NCBI RefSeq assembly: GCF_023100945.1
Contig: NZ_CP064689.1
Coordinates: forward strand, 8,910,001-8,974,000
Reading direction: 5' to 3'
From: Bradyrhizobium sp. 200
Lineage (GTDB): Bacteria; Pseudomonadota; Alphaproteobacteria; Rhizobiales; Xanthobacteraceae
DNA length: 64,000 nucleotides
This document shows, in pieces, positions 60,464-64,000 of the stretch. Within the stretch, counting starts at the first letter, position 1. Each line of letters begins with the position of its first letter. Under the pieces are notes generated by a model. That model worked only from the letters and a program-made list of their open reading frames with translations, made no database searches and was not told the origin of the DNA. The position numbers were made by a program, and so were the translations under genes.

Positions 60464-60492
60464 ATTCTCCCGAGCATATTGCCCGGGAGAAT
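60464..60492 (+). terminator. Hairpin after the receptor gene
   Basis: ATTCTCCCG and CGGGAGAAT pair over 9 bp with an 11-base loop, 59 bases past the stop, followed by GCCTTTC. The tail is not strongly T-rich, so the strength is uncertain. The other part of the 241-base gap before 60647 shows no gene. Confidence 0.55.
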
Positions 60493-60646
60493 GCCTTTCA
60501 TGCCCGAACCGCTTTCATCCCGATGGTTGATTTTGACAAGAAAGTGCGCCTTTTTCGACCGAAAATAACGTCCTTTGGGCCCAGATCCGTGGTAAACCGC
60601 CCCCGATACCGCCCGACGATATCTGTTGTGATTTCAGAGGTATGAC

Positions 60647-60886
60647 ATGGACGATGAGCCGAAGAGCGCCGCCGAACTGAAAGAGATCCGGCTGAATCGC
60701 AAGCGCGCCCAGGAAGTCGAGGGCATCAAGGCGATGGCCGAGATTGCGGCTGCCGACATCGCGATCCGAAAGCGGACCGAGAAACTGCGCGCACTGCGTC
60801 TGGCAAAGGAAGCGGCCGACCGCGAAAACCCGCCGGAGCCTGTGGTCAAGACCAAGGCCAAGACCAGGACCGCGAAAAGAGGTTGA
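60647..60886 (+). CDS. Small charged helical protein, unknown (LRALRLAKEAA type)
   Basis: 79 residues, nearly all predicted helix, very rich in Lys, Arg, Glu and Ala. AGAGG lies seven bases before the ATG. It contains KLRALRLAKEAADRE, which matches KLKALRLAREAAEPQ in the next gene, 6 bases downstream. The C-terminus (KTKAKTRTAKRG) is basic. No family recognised; coiled-coil or nucleic-acid-associated roles are possible. Confidence 0.7.
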   Translation: MDDEPKSAAELKEIRLNRKRAQEVEGIKAMAEIAAADIAIRKRTEKLRALRLAKEAADRENPPEPVVKTKAKTRTAKRG

Positions 60887-60892
60887 CCTGAA

Positions 60893-61183
60893 ATGACGAA
60901 AGAAGATCGTGATCGCGCCCAGGCCCGCGCCGACAAGGCGGCAAAGGCCGCCCAGGACGCGAGATCCGGCAAGGCCGAACGCGACGCCACCGCCAAGGCT
61001 GTGCTCGACAATATGGCGAAGCTGAAGGCGCTGCGACTCGCGCGCGAGGCGGCCGAGCCACAACGCGCTCCGGCCACAAGGGCTGCAAAGAAGCCGAGCG
61101 CCGGCACCAAGCGGCCGGCCGAGAAGTCTGTGGCCCTGTCCGAATGGCTGGCGAGCCAGCAGAACGGCGGACGGCGGACCTGA
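60893..61183 (+). CDS. Small charged helical protein, unknown (paired with the preceding gene)
   Basis: 96 residues. The front (DRDRAQARADKAAKAAQDAR) is highly charged, the middle is KLKALRLAREAAEPQ as in the gene before, and the basic Ala/Pro/Lys tail ends SEWLASQQNGG. AGAGG precedes the start, overlapping the 3' end of the previous gene. Together they look like a two-gene operon of related small proteins. Function not known. Confidence 0.7.
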   Translation: MTKEDRDRAQARADKAAKAAQDARSGKAERDATAKAVLDNMAKLKALRLAREAAEPQRAPATRAAKKPSAGTKRPAEKSVALSEWLASQQNGGRRT

Positions 61184-61214
61184 GGCCGGCCGTCCCCAGT
61201 TCAAAGATCAGACG

Positions 61215-61457
61215 TTACGCCGGGCCCGGCCAGTCGATCAGCGATCGCGTCTTGTTCTCGGCGTCATAGACCTGCACCTGCAGCATCTGAAACCTGTTCT
61301 TCAGGGCCATGCCGGCTTCTTCGGCTGCCTCGACCGTCTCGTGATGCGACTTGAAATGACCGTCCACCACCAGCGAGTAACCGGTGGTCGGTGCCTTGTC
61401 GGCCCGGATCATTTTTCGCGGCTGCGGTTCGTCCGCCGCGATGCGAGGCTTCTTCAT
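61215..61457 (-). CDS. Small hypothetical protein
   Basis: 80 residues after ACGGAG. A basic N-terminus (MKKPRIAADEPQPRKMIRAD) leads to a compact region GYSLVVDGHFKSHHETVEAA and AGMALKNRFQMLQVQVYDAE. It could be a small alpha/beta domain. It converges on the preceding pair. No family recognised. Confidence 0.65.
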   Translation of the reverse strand: MKKPRIAADEPQPRKMIRADKAPTTGYSLVVDGHFKSHHETVEAAEEAGMALKNRFQMLQVQVYDAENKTRSLIDWPGPA

Positions 61458-61624
61458 GCTTACTCCGTGTGAAGGCCCCTTGGACTGAACGCCGCAAAAA
61501 GGGCAGGAAAATTCATGGGCCCGGCGTTAAGATGCCGGCCGGGCGCGATCAGATTAAGGTCATGCCGTTACTCCGAATCGGCATGCAGAGCAAACGCCGA
61601 TTCAGCCGGCGAAAAAGGCATCAC

Positions 61625-61780
61625 ATGGGCGGAACTGGCAGAAAGAGCGAGCCTCCGAAAAAACCCGACGACAAACCAAAGAAGCCGGAACGCATTCCGG
61701 TCGAGGACGATGACTACGAGGACGGCGACATCGCCACGCCGAAGCGCGACCGTCACGGCAATGATGACGAGCCGTTGTAG
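61625..61780 (+). CDS. Very small acidic/Pro-rich protein, unknown
   Basis: 51 residues, MGGTGRKSEPPKKPDDKPKK then a run of acidic residues (VEDDDYEDGDIATPKRDRHG). AAAAGG lies about six bases before the ATG. It looks disordered. Coding status is plausible because the residue pattern is organised and the stop comes just before a repeat element, but it is the least certain gene here. Confidence 0.45.
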   Translation: MGGTGRKSEPPKKPDDKPKKPERIPVEDDDYEDGDIATPKRDRHGNDDEPL

Positions 61781-61796
61781 CGCAGTACACCCGATT

Positions 61797-61880
61797 GTCG
61801 TCGCCCGGCTTGATCGGGCGATCCAGTATTCCAGAGACGTCGGTGATTGAACGATAGGCCGCGGCGTACTGGATCGCCCG
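61797..61880. repeat. Palindromic repeat, 'GTCGTCGCCCGGCTTGA' family, copy 2 (right arm replaced)
   Basis: About 84 bases match the complete copy at 36987 with two substitutions. After ...GGATCGCCCGCC the right terminal hairpin is absent; instead a different palindromic segment (AGCCTGTCATCGGGCGCGCA...GCGATGACG) runs to about 61934. The junction looks like recombination between two repeat types. Confidence 0.82.
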
Positions 61881-62101
61881 CCGGAGCCTGTCATCGGGCG
61901 CGCATGCGCGCGACCCGTTGGCTGGCGATGACGAATTGCCGGGCCGAACCGTCTTTGTCTCCCGATTTAATGGATGCAATTGGCGTGTCCCTGCCCTCCG
62001 CCGGGGCAGCCATGCAGCGGTATTCATGGACAAATAACGACTGGACGATATTTTCGCGCCTGCCCAGCCGGGCCGTTATCTATGCGGGGTTTTGAGCTGA
62101 C

Positions 62102-63316
62102 ATGGTCGATATTCTGGCCGCACCGCAACAAGCCAAAGCGGACACTTCGCTGCGCACGCTGGCGGCGATTTCGGTCGCGCATTGGGTCAGCCACTTCCAT
62201 CTCTTCGTGCTGCCGATGCTGTTTCCGTTCCTCAAAGAGCGGCTCGGCGTCGGCTATATCGAGCTCGGTTTCGCGCTCACCGTGTTCGGCGTCGTCTCCG
62301 GCCTGACGCAGGCCCCGATCGGCTATCTCGCCGACCATATCGGCGCACGAAAGGTCCTGTTGATCGGTCTCACCGTCGGCGGCCTGGCGCTGATCATGCT
62401 CGGCCTGCACCTGAGTTACGTCTCGCTGATCATGAGCGCCGCGCTGCTCGGGCTCGCCAACAGCGTCTATCACCCGTGCGACTATGCGATCCTGTCGACG
62501 CATATGGATGAAGCGCGGATGGGCCGCGCGTTTTCTGTTCACACGTTTGCAGGCTTCCTTGGCGGCGCGGTGGCGCCTGCGATCATTGCCGCGCTGGTGG
62601 CAGCCGTCGGCGGGCTCGGCGCGCTGATCGTGGCCGGCGCCGTCGGTCCCATTGTGGCGCTGCTGTTGATCGCAGTCAGAATTCCCGATGCCAGTTCGGC
62701 CGACCGCAAGACCGACGGCGCGCCGGTGCCGCAGCAAAGCATCCTCACGCCGGCCATCATCGTGCTGACGATCTTCTTCATGCTGCTCGGCCTGTCCAAT
62801 GCCGGCATCAGCAATTTCGGCGTCGTCGCACTGATGAGCGGCTATGGCGTGACATTCTCGGCCGCCAATATCGCGCTTACCGCCTTTCTCGGCGCCAGCG
62901 CGGCCGGCGTGCTGGCCGGCGGCTATCTCGCCGACCGCACGCAGCGCCACGGCAACGTCGCCGCCGCGTGCTTTGCGGTCAACGCCGTCATCATATCAAT
63001 CATTGCGACGATCAATCTGCCGCCCGCCGTGCTGACCGCCGCGATGGGGCTGGCTGGATTCCTCGGCGGCGTCATCGCGCCCTCGCGCGACATGCTGGTC
63101 CGCAACGCGGCCCCTCCGGGCGCAGCGGGCCGCGCGTTCGGCATCGTCTCCACCGGCTTCAATTTCAGCGGCATTCTCAGCCCGCTATTGTTCGGCTGGA
63201 TCATGGACCAGCACCTGCCGCATTGGGTATTCGGCGCGTCTGTTGCCTTCATGGTGCTGACGGTCCTGCTGGCGCTGGCGACCGACCGCAAGCCTGCGGA
63301 ACCCGTCAGGACCTAA
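62102..63316 (+). CDS. MFS transporter, fosmidomycin-resistance-like branch
   Basis: 404 residues with about 12 membrane segments. An early [20 protein letters not shown] is the helix-1 signature of this branch, and the motif A loop is [40 protein letters not shown] is also characteristic. Drug or metabolite efflux is possible; the substrate is unknown. It precedes the amidohydrolase gene by 179 bases containing a repeat. Confidence 0.86.
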   Translation: MVDILAAPQQAKADTSLRTLAAISVAHWVSHFHLFVLPMLFPFLKERLGVGYIELGFALTVFGVVSGLTQAPIGYLADHIGARKVLLIGLTVGGLALIMLGLHLSYVSLIMSAALLGLANSVYHPCDYAILSTHMDEARMGRAFSVHTFAGFLGGAVAPAIIAALVAAVGGLGALIVAGAVGPIVALLLIAVRIPDASSADRKTDGAPVPQQSILTPAIIVLTIFFMLLGLSNAGISNFGVVALMSGYGVTFSAANIALTAFLGASAAGVLAGGYLADRTQRHGNVAAACFAVNAVIISIIATINLPPAVLTAAMGLAGFLGGVIAPSRDMLVRNAAPPGAAGRAFGIVSTGFNFSGILSPLLFGWIMDQHLPHWVFGASVAFMVLTVLLALATDRKPAEPVRT

Positions 63317-63333
63317 CTCGGCTTCTGTTTTGC

Positions 63334-63402
63334 GCGTTTTCTTCACGCGAACCGGTACCCACCCCCGGATCAAGTCCGAGGGCATGCTTCGCTCGAAAAC
63401 GC
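63334..63402. repeat. Palindromic repeat, 'GCGTTTTCTTCACGCG' type
   Basis: Outer arms GCGTTTTC and GAAAACGC invert, with CACGCGAACCGGTACCCAC and a short inner CCCGGATCAAGTCCGAGGG hairpin. It occupies part of the 179-base gap between the MFS gene and the amidohydrolase gene. Confidence 0.65.
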
Positions 63403-63495
63403 TCTGATGCATTCCTGAGCCTCATCCCCGGCGGTTGACTGTACGGGGGGACGTCGGATGATGCGCCAACAAAAACCAGAACCGGGATGGAAGCC

Positions 63496-64000
63496 ATGAC
63501 CTCGACCCCCGACCTCGTGATCCGCGGCGGCACCGTTGCCGATGGCAAGGGTGGCGAATTGTTGGAAGCCGATGTCGCCATCACCGGCGGCCGCATCACC
63601 GAAGTCGGCAAGGTTGCCGCAAAGGGCAAGGAAGAGATCGACGCCAAGGGCAGACTGGTCGCGCCGGGCTTTGTCGACGTCCACACCCATTATGATGGCC
63701 AGGTCACCTGGAGCCAGGATATCACGCCCTCGTCGCAGAACGGCGTCACCACCGCGATCATGGGCAATTGCGGCGTCGGTTTTGCGCCGTGCCGTCCGGC
63801 CGACCATGTCAGGCTGATCCAGTTGATGGAGGGCGTCGAGGACATCCCCGAGCCGGTGCTGAGCGCCGGCATTCCCTGGGCCTGGGAAAGCTTTCCGGAC
63901 TACATGGAGTGGCTGTCGAAGCGAAATTTCGACATGGATATCGGCGCGCAACTGCCGCACGCGGCGCTGCGCGTCTACGTGATGGGCGAGCGCGGCGCAC
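63496..64000 (+). CDS. N-acyl-D-amino-acid deacylase-type amidohydrolase, N-terminal part
   Basis: 168 codons are visible before the window ends, with no stop. It begins [20 protein letters not shown], followed by the metal-site strand [14 protein letters not shown], then [16 protein letters not shown], which is characteristic of the D-aminoacylase branch of the amidohydrolase superfamily. A zinc-dependent deacylase acting on N-acyl-D-amino acids or a related N-acyl compound is expected. TGGAAG precedes the ATG. The lysine/carboxylate metal bridge and C-terminus lie outside. Confidence 0.85.
   Translation, partial: MTSTPDLVIRGGTVADGKGGELLEADVAITGGRITEVGKVAAKGKEEIDAKGRLVAPGFVDVHTHYDGQVTWSQDITPSSQNGVTTAIMGNCGVGFAPCRPADHVRLIQLMEGVEDIPEPVLSAGIPWAWESFPDYMEWLSKRNFDMDIGAQLPHAALRVYVMGERGA

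Noticed and set aside
1..64000. tRNA, rRNA, integrase, transposase or phage genes
   Set aside because: I looked for CCA-ending cloverleaf landmarks and for recombinase motifs in the protein products and found none that I could support; mobility is seen only as small palindromic repeats.

Overview
The window is a GC-rich alphaproteobacterial chromosome segment. It most resembles Bradyrhizobium or a close relative (Rhodopseudomonas, Afipia). Reasons are the CYP199A-type P450 with its ferredoxin, orphan aromatic-type binding proteins, a compact sox cluster, and many palindromic intergenic repeats of the kind common in that group. This is inference from gene content; no rRNA or tRNA gene was seen.

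Layout. 1-494: 3' end of a type II NADH dehydrogenase. 531-10436: an aromatic/phenylpropanoid region. A minus-strand set (P450, 2Fe-2S ferredoxin, branched-chain-type binding protein, tannase/feruloyl esterase) is followed by a second orphan binding protein, a feruloyl-CoA synthase and three MarR regulators, each close to a different palindrome. 10647-20796: a ureide/carboxybiuret-type amide island with an allophanate hydrolase, AtzH/AtzE/AtzG homologues, a GntR regulator and an oligopeptide-type ABC transporter whose two ATPases are fused. 21035-23411: a kinase-like phosphotransferase and an orphan UgpB-like binding protein. 23662-28488: a TRAP-receptor remnant coupled to a three-gene phosphorelay. 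28849-31367: an ECF sigma factor, a small secreted protein, and a CcdA plus redoxin pair. 31453-36959: a membrane protein, a CioAB-type cytochrome bd oxidase with a 43-residue third subunit, an L,D-transpeptidase and an amino-acid binding protein. 37130-46268: an acyl-CoA dehydrogenase pair, small enzymes, two MFS carriers, an orphan HicB and two methyltransferases.

46315-54862: a sulfur-oxidation locus, with a persulfide-sensor-type ArsR regulator divergent from soxC-D-X-Y-Z-A-K-B and a DsrE-like gene, then a persulfide dioxygenase-rhodanese fusion. 55025-60405: cobalamin uptake. btuF-D-C lie on the minus strand, divergent from a TonB receptor preceded by a cobalamin riboswitch. 60647-61780: small charged proteins of unknown function. 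62102-64000: an MFS carrier and the start of an N-acyl-D-amino-acid deacylase-type amidohydrolase that runs off the window.

At least eight families of inverted-repeat elements are scattered between genes. One sits in frame inside the ABC ATPase fusion, and one lies inside the sox operon.
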